DNA from: Paracoccus halophilus
GTDB taxonomy: Bacteria > Pseudomonadota > Alphaproteobacteria > Rhodobacterales > Rhodobacteraceae
Length of the DNA stretch: 64,000 nucleotides
NCBI RefSeq assembly: GCF_000763905.1
Contig: NZ_JRKN01000015.1
Location: forward strand, 1-64,000
Direction: 5' to 3'
The first letter of the stretch is position 1. Each line of letters opens with the position of its first letter. The translations under genes were made by a program, and so were the position numbers. Under the pieces are notes generated by a model, which saw only the letters and a program-made list of their open reading frames with translations, had not been told where the DNA came from and made no database searches. Shown piece by piece: positions 1 through 7,867 of the stretch.

Positions 1-112
1 CGGCGCCAGAACCTTTGATGCCTTGTTCGAAGCCCTTGGTGACATCTGTGACATGTTCCATCCAGACGAATGCTGGAACTTCCTCAAAGCTGCCGGATAT
101 GCCTCAGATTAA
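1..112 (+). mobile_element. IS630-family transposase, C-terminal end (cut by window edge)
   Basis: The reading frame beginning at base 2 is open from the window edge to a TAA at 110-112. It encodes 36 residues with the pattern TFDALFEALGDICD, then FHPDECWNFLKAAGY and ASD at the end. This matches the usual C-terminus of DDE transposases of the IS630 (Tc1/mariner-like) family, whose last helix has a 'PxECxNYxxxAGY' pattern. The catalytic DDE residues would lie upstream, outside the window, so I cannot tell whether the element is intact. IS630 elements insert at TA, and a TA lies at 126-127 just beyond the stop. The following bases resume an unrelated host reading frame, so the element's right end is probably near 126. 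Confidence 0.7.
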
Positions 113-125
113 ATGCAAAACGCTT

Positions 126-224
126 TATGGCCATGTCATGAAGGGCACGGGGCATGGCATTTCGCCCGACGGGCTGTCGGTCGCGCTGAGCTTTCTGAAA
201 GAGCGGTTCGCCGAAAAAACGTGA
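126..224 (+). pseudogene. C-terminal remnant of an alpha/beta hydrolase (carboxylesterase-like), truncated by the IS630 element
   Basis: The frame from about 126 to the TGA at 222-224 encodes YGHVMKGTGHGISPDGLSVA followed by LSFLKERFAEKT. The GxGHGI-xPDGL pattern with a terminal FL-x-ER helix is typical of the last strand and helix of phospholipase/carboxylesterase-type alpha/beta hydrolases, where the GHGI histidine is the catalytic one. No start codon or N-terminal part is present: the upstream sequence is transposase. I infer that the IS630 insertion separated this tail from the rest of its gene, which would lie left of the window if it is still present. Confidence 0.55.
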
Positions 225-299
225 CGTTTCCGATCCAGCGGGGTTGCGGTCGCGAAACCGGACCCTACCTTTCTGGGGAACCTGCCGAGGAGATACCGC

Positions 300-407
300 A
301 TGAGCTTGATCTGGTTGACTGCACTGGTCCTGGTTCCGGTCGCCCTGATGGCCGCGCATGGCGCGCGGATGCGCCCGCAGCGCGTCGCCGTCCGCGCGAA
401 ACGCTGA
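300..407 (+). CDS. Very small single-span membrane protein (35 aa), unknown function
   Basis: An ATG at 300 preceded by a good GAGGAGA ribosome site (288-294) opens a 35-codon frame ending in TGA at 405-407. Residues 2-19 (SLIWLTALVLVPVALMAA) form one hydrophobic helix; the remainder (HGARMRPQRVAVRAKR) is strongly basic, the usual arrangement for a helix with its C-terminus in the cytoplasm. The stop lies directly against the stop of the convergent VOC gene. No family is recognised. Support is the ribosome site and the clean membrane helix with positive tail; the short length means it could still be chance. Confidence 0.4.
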   Translation: MSLIWLTALVLVPVALMAAHGARMRPQRVAVRAKR

Positions 408-827
408 TCACGCCCAGATTGCGGGATCCGCAAGCTCGATCGAATTTCCGGCCGGGTCGCGAAAATAAAGCGACCTGCCGCCCTGGGGCCAGGTGAAATC
501 CGCCTCGATCTCGATGCCCGCCTTTTCCAGATGGCTGCGCCAGGCGTCGAAGGCTTCCGGCGCCGCCGCCATGCAGAAATGTCCGGCGCCGGTCGTGCCA
601 TGCGGCGGGACCGGTAGCCTTGCATCCTCGCGCGGCGCCTGCCGCGTGGCTTCGGCGCGAAAAACCAGCAGAACCTGCGCGCCGCAGCGGAAAAACACAT
701 GCCGGCCCGGCACCCGCGCAATCTCGGGCAGGCCGATGATCTCGGTCCAGAAACGGGCGGCAGCCTCCAGATCCTCGGCATAAAGCGCCGATTCCAGCGT
801 GCCCAGCAGCGGCGGCGGTTGCGTCAT
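408..827 (-). CDS. VOC (glyoxalase/bleomycin-resistance/dioxygenase) family protein
   Basis: A 139-residue protein with the vicinal-oxygen-chelate fold: LESALYAEDLEAAARFWTE is the first beta-alpha unit, 'GHFCMAAAPEAFDAW' begins the second half and 'LYFRDPAGNSIELADP' is the typical closing strand with the glutamate metal ligand. I chose the ATG at 825-827 (MTQPPPLLG...) because it puts the VOC fold at the N-terminus; the frame is open further upstream with GTG/ATG options but that adds a non-conserved arginine-rich stretch. Single-domain VOC proteins include fosfomycin-modifying enzymes, glyoxalase-like and unassigned enzymes; nothing here fixes the substrate. The gene is monocistronic, convergent with the 35-aa ORF and divergent from the SMR exporter gene. 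Confidence 0.8.
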   Translation of the reverse strand: MTQPPPLLGTLESALYAEDLEAAARFWTEIIGLPEIARVPGRHVFFRCGAQVLLVFRAEATRQAPREDARLPVPPHGTTGAGHFCMAAAPEAFDAWRSHLEKAGIEIEADFTWPQGGRSLYFRDPAGNSIELADPAIWA

Positions 828-927
828 GGCCACCATCCTGACAGCAAGCCGAGCGGAAGGCGAGTCCCGCTTGACCATCCGCGCGCCCCGGGAAAGATGG
901 CGCCGAACAACATCAGGAGTGCGCGTA

Positions 928-1248
928 ATGGCGTGGGTCTATCTGGGCGTGGCCGGCATTCTCGAGATTGTCTGGGCCTATTCGATGAAACTCTCCGAGG
1001 GGTTTACCCGCCCCGGTCCGACCGTCGTGACCCTGGTCGGCACGGTGGCCAGTTTCTGGTTCCTGTCGCTGTCGATGAAGGTGCTGCCCCTGGGCACGGC
1101 CTATGTCATCTGGACCGGGATCGGCGCGGTGGGGGCCTTTGTGCTGGGCATCACCATTCTGGGCGAATCCGTCGATATCATGCGGCTGATCGCGGCGGCG
1201 CTGATCGTGACCGGCCTGCTGCTGATGAAACTCGCCTCGCCACATTAG
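928..1248 (+). CDS. gdx: Small multidrug resistance family transporter, Gdx (guanidinium exporter) type
   Basis: A 106-residue, four-helix inner-membrane protein. The first helix carries the SMR membrane glutamate (GILEIVWAYSMKL, E13), followed by GFTRP and, in helix 3, the motif GTAYVIWTGIGAVGA. KxxxGFxR after helix 1 and the WTGIGAVG loop are features of the SugE/Gdx branch, which exports guanidinium with proton antiport as an antiparallel dimer, rather than the EmrE multidrug branch. The ATG at 928 has an AGGAG site at 913-917; the longer upstream frame is antisense to the VOC gene. I looked for ykkC-type guanidine riboswitch motifs in 828-927 and saw none, so guanidine control, if any, is not of that visible type. 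Confidence 0.85.
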   Translation: MAWVYLGVAGILEIVWAYSMKLSEGFTRPGPTVVTLVGTVASFWFLSLSMKVLPLGTAYVIWTGIGAVGAFVLGITILGESVDIMRLIAAALIVTGLLLMKLASPH

Positions 1249-1313
1249 TCGCGGGTTGTCACGCCCCTGTCACGCCTGACGGATATTTCATCCACAGGCA
1301 TACATTCGGGGAC

Positions 1314-1341
1314 TTGTCAGTCGTCAGCCGCCATATATAGT
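1314..1341 (+). promoter_or_regulatory. Candidate sigma-70 promoter of the HNH endonuclease gene
   Basis: TTGTCA (1314-1319), a 16-base spacer and TATAGT (1336-1341) lie about 48 bases ahead of the HNH gene start in a locally A+T-rich stretch (CATATATAGTTG). It is a match by eye to housekeeping promoter consensus only. Confidence 0.4.
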
Positions 1342-1388
1342 TGTGCGCATGATTGCCGACATGTTCCGGGCTAGGTAAGTGAGGGTCG

Positions 1389-1982
1389 ATGCTCGACGAC
1401 CAAGGTGATTTCAGAACCCAATTCGTGCGTGAGCCGGCAGGGTTGCGGCAACACCCGGCGCTTGTGCTCAACGCGGATTTCCGCCCGCTCAGCTACTACC
1501 CGCTATCGCTCTGGCCCTGGCAGGAGGCGGTCAAGGCGGTGTTTCTGGAGCGGGTCCAGATCATCGCCGAATATGACGAGGTGGTGCGAAGCCAGAGGCA
1601 TTCGATACGCATCCCCTCGGTGGTGGTACTGAAAGATTTCGTAAAACCCCAGAAGCGCGTGGCATTCACGCGCTTCAATCTTTTTCTGCGGGACGAATTC
1701 TGCTGCCAGTATTGCGGCGCGAAGGGGGACCTGACCTTTGACCATGTCATCCCGCGCTCGCGCGGCGGAATCACCAGCTGGGAAAACGTGGTTGCCGCCT
1801 GTTCGCCCTGCAATCTGAAAAAGGCCAACAAGTCTCTGCGCAATTCCGGGCTGAAGCTGCGCCGTCCGCCGCGCCGCCCCATGCCCGAGGAAATGCACGC
1901 GGTCGGCCGGCGCTTTCCGCCGAACCACCTGCATGAAAGCTGGATGGATTTTCTTTACTGGGATACCGAACTGGAAAGCTGA
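1389..1982 (+). CDS. HNH endonuclease family protein
   Basis: A 197-residue protein with a central HNH nuclease domain: CCQYCGAKGDLTFDHVIPRS supplies the first zinc cysteine pair and the DH catalytic pair, GGITSWENVVAACSPCNLKK gives the central N and the second CxxC pair. The N-terminal 'LVLNADFRPLSYYPLSLWPW' is conserved in the chromosomal HNH protein found as a single-copy housekeeping-like gene in many alphaproteobacteria and cyanobacteria; its cellular role is not established. The ATG at 1389 is preceded by GTGAGGG. There is no neighbouring methyltransferase or phage gene, so a restriction or packaging role is not suggested by context. Confidence 0.85.
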   Translation: MLDDQGDFRTQFVREPAGLRQHPALVLNADFRPLSYYPLSLWPWQEAVKAVFLERVQIIAEYDEVVRSQRHSIRIPSVVVLKDFVKPQKRVAFTRFNLFLRDEFCCQYCGAKGDLTFDHVIPRSRGGITSWENVVAACSPCNLKKANKSLRNSGLKLRRPPRRPMPEEMHAVGRRFPPNHLHESWMDFLYWDTELES

Positions 1983-2005
1983 TAGCCGCTGCTGCGGGCG
2001 AAACG

Positions 2006-2173
2006 CTAATGCTTGTGATGGTCACGCGCGCTCAGATGCACGAGCGCCGCGGCCAGCAAGGCCACAAGGCCAAGCGCGAACAGGGGAATCCCCGCCGCAT
2101 TGGCCATCCAGATCGTCACTCCGGCGGCCAGAATCACGACCAGAATCAGCAACAGGAAATGTGGCAGCGGCAT
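2006..2173 (-). CDS. Small two-helix membrane protein (55 aa), unknown function
   Basis: The ATG at 2171-2173 is preceded by a near-perfect AGGAGGA ribosome site at the right distance. The 55-residue product has two hydrophobic segments (about residues 5-24, 'HFLLLILVVILAAGVTIWM', and 28-47, 'GIPLFALGLVALLAAALVHL') and a short histidine-rich polar tail (SARDHHKH). It is convergent with the HNH gene, whose stop is 24 bases away. I do not recognise a family. The strong ribosome site and exact two-helix hairpin make it likely to be translated. The histidine-rich end could bind metal, but that is speculation. Confidence 0.6.
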   Translation of the reverse strand: MPLPHFLLLILVVILAAGVTIWMANAAGIPLFALGLVALLAAALVHLSARDHHKH

Positions 2174-2337
2174 GACGTCCTCCTGCGCCCAATATGGCCT
2201 TTGTTGCCGGGGGCGAAAAGACCCCTTTGGCCGATTTGGCGCGGACCCGCCGAGAAAGCGCGAAAAATCCCATGTAACGCAGCGGAAGCGGCGGGATTGC
2301 CATAGCCAGTGTTCGCTAAATGTTCTAATCTGGGCGA

Positions 2338-3420
2338 ATGACCCTGCCACCCCGCGACCCGGATGAAATCCTGCGCGCGCGGGGCGCCGACACGCGCCCC
2401 GCGGCCCGGTTCGAGCCCTATCGGACCGAGCGCGAGCATGACGGCTGGGACATCCCGGCCGAGCCATCGCTGCTGCGGACCGAGGTGACGCATGAGCGCG
2501 GGCGCTCGATCATCAGCCGCAACAGGTCACCCGACATTCCCTTTGATCGTTCGGTCAATCCCTATCGGGGTTGCGAACATGGCTGCATCTATTGTTTCGC
2601 GCGGCCCTCGCACGCCTATCTTGGGCTGTCGCCGGGGCTGGATTTCGAGACGAAGATCACCGCCAAGCCCAATGCCGCCGAACTGCTCGCGGCGCAGATC
2701 GGCCGGCCCGGTTATGCGGTGGCGCCGATCGCCTTCGGCACCAATACAGATCCTTACCAGCCGGTCGAATCGCAGCTGGGCATCATGCGCGGCTGTCTGC
2801 AGGTGCTGCATGACTGGAACCATCCGCTCAGCCTTGTGACGCGCGGCGCGACGGTGATGCGCGATCTGGATCTGCTGGGCGCGATGGCGGGCCGGGGGCA
2901 GGTGGCGGCGGGGGTCTCGATCACCACGCTGGACGCCGCGCTGGCCCGCCAGCTCGAGCCGCGCGCGCCGGCGCCCGCGACACGGCTGCGCATGATCCGG
3001 GCGCTGGCCGGGGCGGGGGTGCCGGTCCGGGTCATGGTCGCCCCGGTCATCCCGGTGCTGACCGAGCCCGAGCTCGAGCGCATCATGCAGGCCGCGCGCG
3101 AAGCCGGGGCTACCGCGGCGAGCATGATCCCGCTGCGCCTGCCGCTTGAGGTCGCGCCGCTGTTTCGCGACTGGCTGGAGCGCCACCACCCCGGCAAGGC
3201 GGCCCATGTCATGGCGCGCGTTCAGGCGATGCGCGGCGGCCGGGACAACGATCCGCGTTTCGGCACCCGCATGCGCGGCGAGGGGATCGAGGCCGATCTG
3301 CTGCGGCAGCGCTTTCGGCTGGCGCGCAAACGGCTGGGGCTGGCCGGCGGGGTCGAGGCGCTGGATTGCAGCCGCTTCGCGCCGCCGCCGCGAACAGGCG
3401 ATCAGCTGGCGCTGTTCTGA
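2338..3420 (+). CDS. PA0069-family radical SAM protein (SplB-like)
   Basis: A 360-residue radical S-adenosylmethionine protein. The cluster motif is C-x3-C-x2-C in NPYRGCEHGCIYCFARPSH (about residues 76-94), which binds the [4Fe-4S] cluster and SAM; the remainder fits a partial TIM barrel (GTNTDPYQPVE, SLVTRGATVMRDLDLL, VSITTLD, VRVMVAPVIPVLTE). The N-terminal 'ISRNRSPDIPFDRSVNPYRGC' and overall length match the PA0069 family, distantly related to spore photoproduct lyase. No substrate is known for these proteins. The gene stands alone, ends 16 bases before the convergent methyltransferase gene, and shows only a weak ribosome site. Confidence 0.85.
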   Translation: MTLPPRDPDEILRARGADTRPAARFEPYRTEREHDGWDIPAEPSLLRTEVTHERGRSIISRNRSPDIPFDRSVNPYRGCEHGCIYCFARPSHAYLGLSPGLDFETKITAKPNAAELLAAQIGRPGYAVAPIAFGTNTDPYQPVESQLGIMRGCLQVLHDWNHPLSLVTRGATVMRDLDLLGAMAGRGQVAAGVSITTLDAALARQLEPRAPAPATRLRMIRALAGAGVPVRVMVAPVIPVLTEPELERIMQAAREAGATAASMIPLRLPLEVAPLFRDWLERHHPGKAAHVMARVQAMRGGRDNDPRFGTRMRGEGIEADLLRQRFRLARKRLGLAGGVEALDCSRFAPPPRTGDQLALF

Positions 3421-3436
3421 TTCGGACGCGGCCGTT

Positions 3437-4408
3437 TCATTCGTCCGAGGGGCCGCTTGCCGCCATGGCCGCCGCGATCCGGGCCATGATCGTCTCGGTG
3501 CTGGGACGCGGGCCGCGCGGGGCGCGGATCAGAGCATCGCGCATCGCCGCCAGATGCGCCGGGGTCGTGCCGCAGCAGCCGCCGATGATCCGCACGCCCA
3601 TGTCGCGCGCCAGCACCGCGAATTCGGCCATGACTTCGGGCGTGGCATCGTAAAGCAGCCCGTCATCGTGATAGCGCGGCACGCCGGCATTGGGCTTGGC
3701 GATCAGCGGCCGCTCGTTGCCCGAGGCGGCGAATCCCGACAGCGCCAGCAGCAGCTCGGCCGGACCCGTGCCGCAATTCGCGCCATAGGCCAGCGGCGGA
3801 TAAGGCAGGCGATCAATGAGCGCGCCCAGCTGCGCCGGGCTTACCCCCATCATGCTGCGGCCGCCCGGCTCAAAGCTCATCATGCCGCACCACGGCAGGC
3901 CCACGGTCTGGGCGGCGCGCGCCGCGGCACGCATTTCCTCGATGGCGCTGACGGTTTCGACCCAGAGGATATCCGCGCCGCCGCGCTTCAGCGCCTGCGC
4001 CTGTTCGGTGAATATCTCGGTGGCCTCTGTCTCGGTCAGATGGCCGACCGGGGTCATGATCTCGCCGGTCGGCCCCATCGAGCCGGCCACGATCACCGCC
4101 CGGCCCGAAGCCGCGACCGCCTCGCGGGCAAGCCGGGCGGCGCCCAGGTTCACCTCGGCCACCCGGCTCTCGGCGCCCGACACGCGCAGCCGGCGGGCAT
4201 TGCCGCCGAAACTGTTCGTCAGGATGATATCGGCGCCCGAGGCGATCATCTGCCGGTGCAGGCCGCGCACCTTGTCGGGATGGGAATCGTTCCACAGATC
4301 CGGCGCCTGCCCATGGACCAGCCCCATATTGTAAAGATTGGTGCCCATCGCGCCATCGGCCAGCAGCCAGGGCCGTTCGCCAAGCATCCGGGACAGTTGA
4401 TTGGTCAT
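3437..4408 (-). CDS. bmt: Betaine/homocysteine S-methyltransferase family protein
   Basis: A 323-residue cytoplasmic enzyme of the zinc-dependent homocysteine methyltransferase family, which transfers a methyl group to homocysteine to make methionine. LLADGAMGTNLYNMG opens the barrel, LTNSFGGNARRL and VAGSMGPTGE follow, and the zinc cysteines are in GANCGTGP and IIGGCCGTTPAHLAAM. The sequence and length fit the short alphaproteobacterial betaine-homocysteine methyltransferase (Bmt) rather than the amino half of MetH; the methyl donor is inferred. I chose the ATG at 4406-4408 because GAAAGG lies about 9 bases upstream, whereas the next ATG upstream (4415-4417) would overlap this site. It lies 71 bp downstream of trpS on the same strand. 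Confidence 0.8.
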   Translation of the reverse strand: MTNQLSRMLGERPWLLADGAMGTNLYNMGLVHGQAPDLWNDSHPDKVRGLHRQMIASGADIILTNSFGGNARRLRVSGAESRVAEVNLGAARLAREAVAASGRAVIVAGSMGPTGEIMTPVGHLTETEATEIFTEQAQALKRGGADILWVETVSAIEEMRAAARAAQTVGLPWCGMMSFEPGGRSMMGVSPAQLGALIDRLPYPPLAYGANCGTGPAELLLALSGFAASGNERPLIAKPNAGVPRYHDDGLLYDATPEVMAEFAVLARDMGVRIIGGCCGTTPAHLAAMRDALIRAPRGPRPSTETIMARIAAAMAASGPSDE

Positions 4409-4479
4409 GCTGGCCATCCTTTCAATGCAGGCCGGCGCCGGGTGCAGGGCAGCCGGTATTCGATCGGCAGGCGCGCCGT

Positions 4480-5499
4480 TCAGCGCGACCGGATCATGCC
4501 CATGATTTCCTTGGTCCGCTCGACGACAGGCCGGGCGATGGCTGTTGCTCGCACGGCGCCTTCGCCCAGGATCCGGTCGATCTCGGCCGGGTCGGCCATG
4601 AATTCGCTCATCCTGGCGGTGATCGGCGCCAGCACCTCGACCGCGACCTCGGCCAGGGCAGGCTTGAAGGCGCCGAAGCCCTGACCCTCGAAACGCGACA
4701 GGATCATGTCGCCCGTCTCGCCGGACAGGGCGGCATAGATGTTCACCAGATTGCGGGCCTCGGGGCGGTCCTTCAGCCCCTCCATGCTGCCGGGCAGGGG
4801 TTCGGCATCGGTGCGCGCCTTGCGGATCTTCTGGGCGATGGCATCGGCATCGTCGGTCAGGTTGATCCGCGCCGCATCCGAAGGGTCGGATTTCGACATC
4901 TTCTTGCTGCCGTCGCGCAGCGACATGACGCGGGTCGCCGTGCCCTCGATCAGCGGCTCGGTGATCGGGAAGAACTCGACGCCGTAATCGTGGTTGAACT
5001 TGGCGGCGATGTCGCGGGTCAGTTCCAGATGCTGCTTCTGATCCTCGCCCACCGGGACGGCGGTGGCGTGATAGGCCAGGATATCGGCCGCCATCAGCGA
5101 GGGATAGGCCAGGAGGCCAAGGCTCGAGTTCTCGCTGTTCTTGCCGGCCTTGTCCTTGAACTGGGTCATCCGGTACATCCAGCCGACCCGCGCCACCGTG
5201 TTGAACAGCCAGGCCAGTTCCGCATGCTGGGTGACCTGGCTCTGGTTGAACAGCACCGATTGCGCCGGATCCACCCCCGAGGCCATGAAAGCCGCCGCCA
5301 CCTCGCGCGTGTTGTGGCGCAGCTTTTCCGGCTCCTGCCAGACGGTGATCGCATGCAGGTCGACGACGCAATAGATGGTCTCGGCGCCCTTGCCCTGATA
5401 TTCGGCGAAACGCTTGAGCGCGCCCAGGTAATTGCCCAGCGTCAACCCCCCTGAGGGCTGGATGCCGGAGAAAATGCGGGGGGCGAAGCTCGTCGTCAT
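4480..5499 (-). CDS. trpS: Tryptophanyl-tRNA synthetase
   Basis: A 339-residue class I aminoacyl-tRNA synthetase that charges tRNA-Trp. The N-terminal [20 protein letters not shown] contains the TrpS version of the HIGH motif, DLHAITV and the tryptophan-pocket region follow, and KKMSKSD is the KMSKS loop. The length is that of bacterial TrpS. The ATG at 5497-5499 ([12 protein letters not shown]) is preceded by AGCAGG; the longer open frame upstream is antisense to the rhomboid promoter region and lacks conserved sequence. The gene is divergent from the rhomboid-like gene and is followed by bmt. Confidence 0.95.
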   Translation of the reverse strand: MTTSFAPRIFSGIQPSGGLTLGNYLGALKRFAEYQGKGAETIYCVVDLHAITVWQEPEKLRHNTREVAAAFMASGVDPAQSVLFNQSQVTQHAELAWLFNTVARVGWMYRMTQFKDKAGKNSENSSLGLLAYPSLMAADILAYHATAVPVGEDQKQHLELTRDIAAKFNHDYGVEFFPITEPLIEGTATRVMSLRDGSKKMSKSDPSDAARINLTDDADAIAQKIRKARTDAEPLPGSMEGLKDRPEARNLVNIYAALSGETGDMILSRFEGQGFGAFKPALAEVAVEVLAPITARMSEFMADPAEIDRILGEGAVRATAIARPVVERTKEIMGMIRSR

Positions 5500-5584
5500 G
5501 GTACTACCTGCTTGGAAAATCCCGGCCGCTGGCTTACCCCTTGCCCCGTCCGGGCGCAACAGCCCAACCAGACGAGGAAGCAAG

Positions 5585-6298
5585 ATGCGCCCCGGTTACG
5601 ATGAATCGCCCCTGAACCCCGTGCCGCCCGTGATCTGGGCGCTGGTCCTGCCGATGATCGCCTGCGAGGCCTATTTCGGGCTGGGCCAGATCGGTTTTCT
5701 GGGCGGCGGCCAGCCCGGCGCCGGGCTCGCGCTGCGCCAGATCGTGGCCGAGCGCGCGGCCTATGTTCCCGAATTCGTGCTGCGGTTGTGGCAACTGGGG
5801 ATAGTCACGCTGGATCAGGGCTGGCGCATCCTGACCTATGCCTTTGTCCATCTGTCGATCACCCATGCGCTGTTCGTCATCGTCTTCATCCTGGCGCTTG
5901 GCAACCTGATCGCAAGCCAGTTCCGGCCCTGGGCGGTTCTGGCGCTGTTTTTCGGCTCGGCCATCGGCGGCGCGCTGATCTACACGCTGGCCGCGGGGGT
6001 CTTGCCGCAGGTCCGGTTCCAGCCGCTGATCGGCGGTTATCCGGCGGTCTACGGCTTTGTCGGCGCCTTTACCTTTCTGCTCTGGACGCGACTCGGGCAG
6101 CAGAACGCCAACCGGATGCGGGCCTTCACGCTGATCGGCATGCTGCTGCTGTTCCAGCTGGTCTTTGGCATCATCTTTCAGGATGGCAGCCTGACCTGGA
6201 TCGCCGAGATCGCGGGCTTCGGCTGCGGATTCCTGTTGTCCTTCGTGCTGGTGCCGGGCGGCATCGCGCGGGTGATGCGCCAGATCCGTCAGCGCTGA
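5585..6298 (+). CDS. Rhomboid-fold membrane protein lacking the catalytic serine and histidine
   Basis: A 237-residue multi-spanning membrane protein with rhomboid topology: a conserved first loop, [20 protein letters not shown] (second core helix with two histidines), then IGGYPAVYG and a last helix [14 protein letters not shown]. In active rhomboids the fourth core helix has GxSx with Ser and the sixth has AHxxG with His. Aligned on the conserved Tyr (Y156), the serine position is Tyr152 and the histidine position is Glu208; the oxyanion Asn after the second His is Val98. All three are missing, so it is probably a non-proteolytic rhomboid. The ATG at 5585 has GAGGAAG just upstream. Its last 10 bases overlap the convergent murJ 3' end. 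Confidence 0.8.
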   Translation: MRPGYDESPLNPVPPVIWALVLPMIACEAYFGLGQIGFLGGGQPGAGLALRQIVAERAAYVPEFVLRLWQLGIVTLDQGWRILTYAFVHLSITHALFVIVFILALGNLIASQFRPWAVLALFFGSAIGGALIYTLAAGVLPQVRFQPLIGGYPAVYGFVGAFTFLLWTRLGQQNANRMRAFTLIGMLLLFQLVFGIIFQDGSLTWIAEIAGFGCGFLLSFVLVPGGIARVMRQIRQR

Positions 6299-7833
6299 CG
6301 CCGCAGCCCGGCGCGCAGGTCCGAGGCACGGATCGCGCCAAGCGCGATGGCCGCCATGCCGTAACAGGCCATGCCGCCAAGGACCAGCGCGGCCAGCGCC
6401 GCATAGCGCATGCGCGGCGTGTAAAGCATGTCGCCCAGCCCCAGCTTGATGAGCCAGATCGCCGCGCCCATGACCAGCGAGGCGACAAGGATGCGGGGCA
6501 GGCGCCGCCTGAGCCGGCTGTCCGGCCGCGCCGCCTCGCCAAAGCGGCGGCTGCCCAGCCAGAGCTGCGCGGCCATGGTCCAGCCCGCGACGGTGGTGCC
6601 AAGGGCGGCGGCGGAAAAGCCGATCAGCGGCGCCAGCCCCAGGGCGACCAGCGCATTCACCAGCATCGCACCCAGGGCAAAGCGGAACGGGCTGCGCGTG
6701 TCCTCGCGCGCGAAATAGAGCGGTTGCAGCACCTTTTGCAGCACGAATGCCGGCAGGCCCGCGCCATAGATCGCCAGCGCCAGCGCGGTCGGGCCGACAT
6801 CGCTTTCCAGAAAGGCGCCGCGCATGAACAGCACCGAGATCAGCGGATAGCTGGCCATGACCAGCGCCACGGCGGCGGGCACGGTCAGGAACAGCGCGAA
6901 TTCGGTAGCCCGGTTATAGGCATTGCGGCCGCCATCGGTATCGCCCGCCTTGAGCCGGCGCGAGATATCGGGCAGCAGCACGATGCCGATGGCGATGCCG
7001 ACCACGCCCAGCGGCAGCTGGTAAAGCCTGTCGGCATTGGTCAGCCAGGCAATGGCGCCGTCAAAGAACGACCCCACCTGCCGCCCGACCAGAAGGTTGA
7101 TCTGCACCACGCCGCCGGCCAGCACGGCGGGCGCGGCCACCGCCAGCAGGCGCCTCATCTCGGGCGACAGGCGCGGCCGGTGCAGGCGCAGCGGGAAGCC
7201 CATGCGCTTGGCCGCCCACCAGACGCAGACGAGCTGCGCGATGCCCGAGACCGGCGTGGACCAGGCCATGGCCAGCCCCATGTCCCAGCCGAAGCGATCG
7301 GCCAGCAGCATGGCCGCGATCAGGATGAAGTTCATCAGCACCGGCGCGGCGGCGGCGGCGATGAAGCGCCCGCCCGCGTTCAGCAGCCCCGACAGGAGCG
7401 CGGTCAGCGAGATGAACAGGATATAGGGAAAACAGATGCGGCCATAGGTGACAGCCAGATCGAAACGCGCGTCGCCCCGAAAGCCGGCGGCCTGAAGAAA
7501 GACCAGCCACGGCATGGCGAAATTCGCGATGACCGAGACGAGCAGCACCACGAAGGCGAGCCCCGAGAATGCCTGTTCGGCGAAACCGCGCGGATCCTCG
7601 CCCGCCTCCAGCCGCTTGGCGAACATCGGCACGAAGGCGGTGTTGAAGGCGCCTTCGGCAAAGAATCGACGGAACATGTTGGGCAGGGTGAAGGCCACGA
7701 TATAGGCCTGCGCCACCGGGCCGGTGCCCAGATAGGCGGCGATCATCACGTCGCGGACAAAGCCCACCACGCGGCTGGCCAATGTCCAGGCCCCGACGGA
7801 AAGAAAGCCGCGGATAAGTCTGATCGGTTTCAT
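6289..7833 (-). CDS. murJ: Lipid II flippase MurJ
   Basis: A 514-residue integral membrane protein of the MOP exporter superfamily with about 14 helices, which flips lipid II across the inner membrane for peptidoglycan synthesis. The start 'RGFLSVGAWTLASRVVGFVR' and PNMFRRFFAEGAFNTAFVP contain the conserved MurJ helix 1-2 elements, including the arginines lining the central cavity. Length is as expected. It lies 34 bp downstream of glnD on the same strand, so the two are probably co-transcribed, an arrangement common in this order. The 3' end overlaps the convergent rhomboid-like gene by 10 bases. Confidence 0.95.
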   Translation of the reverse strand: MKPIRLIRGFLSVGAWTLASRVVGFVRDVMIAAYLGTGPVAQAYIVAFTLPNMFRRFFAEGAFNTAFVPMFAKRLEAGEDPRGFAEQAFSGLAFVVLLVSVIANFAMPWLVFLQAAGFRGDARFDLAVTYGRICFPYILFISLTALLSGLLNAGGRFIAAAAAPVLMNFILIAAMLLADRFGWDMGLAMAWSTPVSGIAQLVCVWWAAKRMGFPLRLHRPRLSPEMRRLLAVAAPAVLAGGVVQINLLVGRQVGSFFDGAIAWLTNADRLYQLPLGVVGIAIGIVLLPDISRRLKAGDTDGGRNAYNRATEFALFLTVPAAVALVMASYPLISVLFMRGAFLESDVGPTALALAIYGAGLPAFVLQKVLQPLYFAREDTRSPFRFALGAMLVNALVALGLAPLIGFSAAALGTTVAGWTMAAQLWLGSRRFGEAARPDSRLRRRLPRILVASLVMGAAIWLIKLGLGDMLYTPRMRYAALAALVLGGMACYGMAAIALGAIRASDLRAGLRRQR

Positions 7834-7867
7834 GCTGGTCTTTTCGTGTCCCCTGAAGGCGCTCGCC

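Noticed and set aside
113..496. 127-codon plus-strand frame overlapping the hydrolase tail and the VOC gene
   Set aside because: Runs through three supported features in a different frame, no ribosome site, no recognisable domain.
828..927. Guanidine riboswitch ahead of the Gdx-type exporter
   Set aside because: No ykkC-I core, no paired ACGR loops of the mini-ykkC class and too little space for a full aptamer beside the divergent VOC start.
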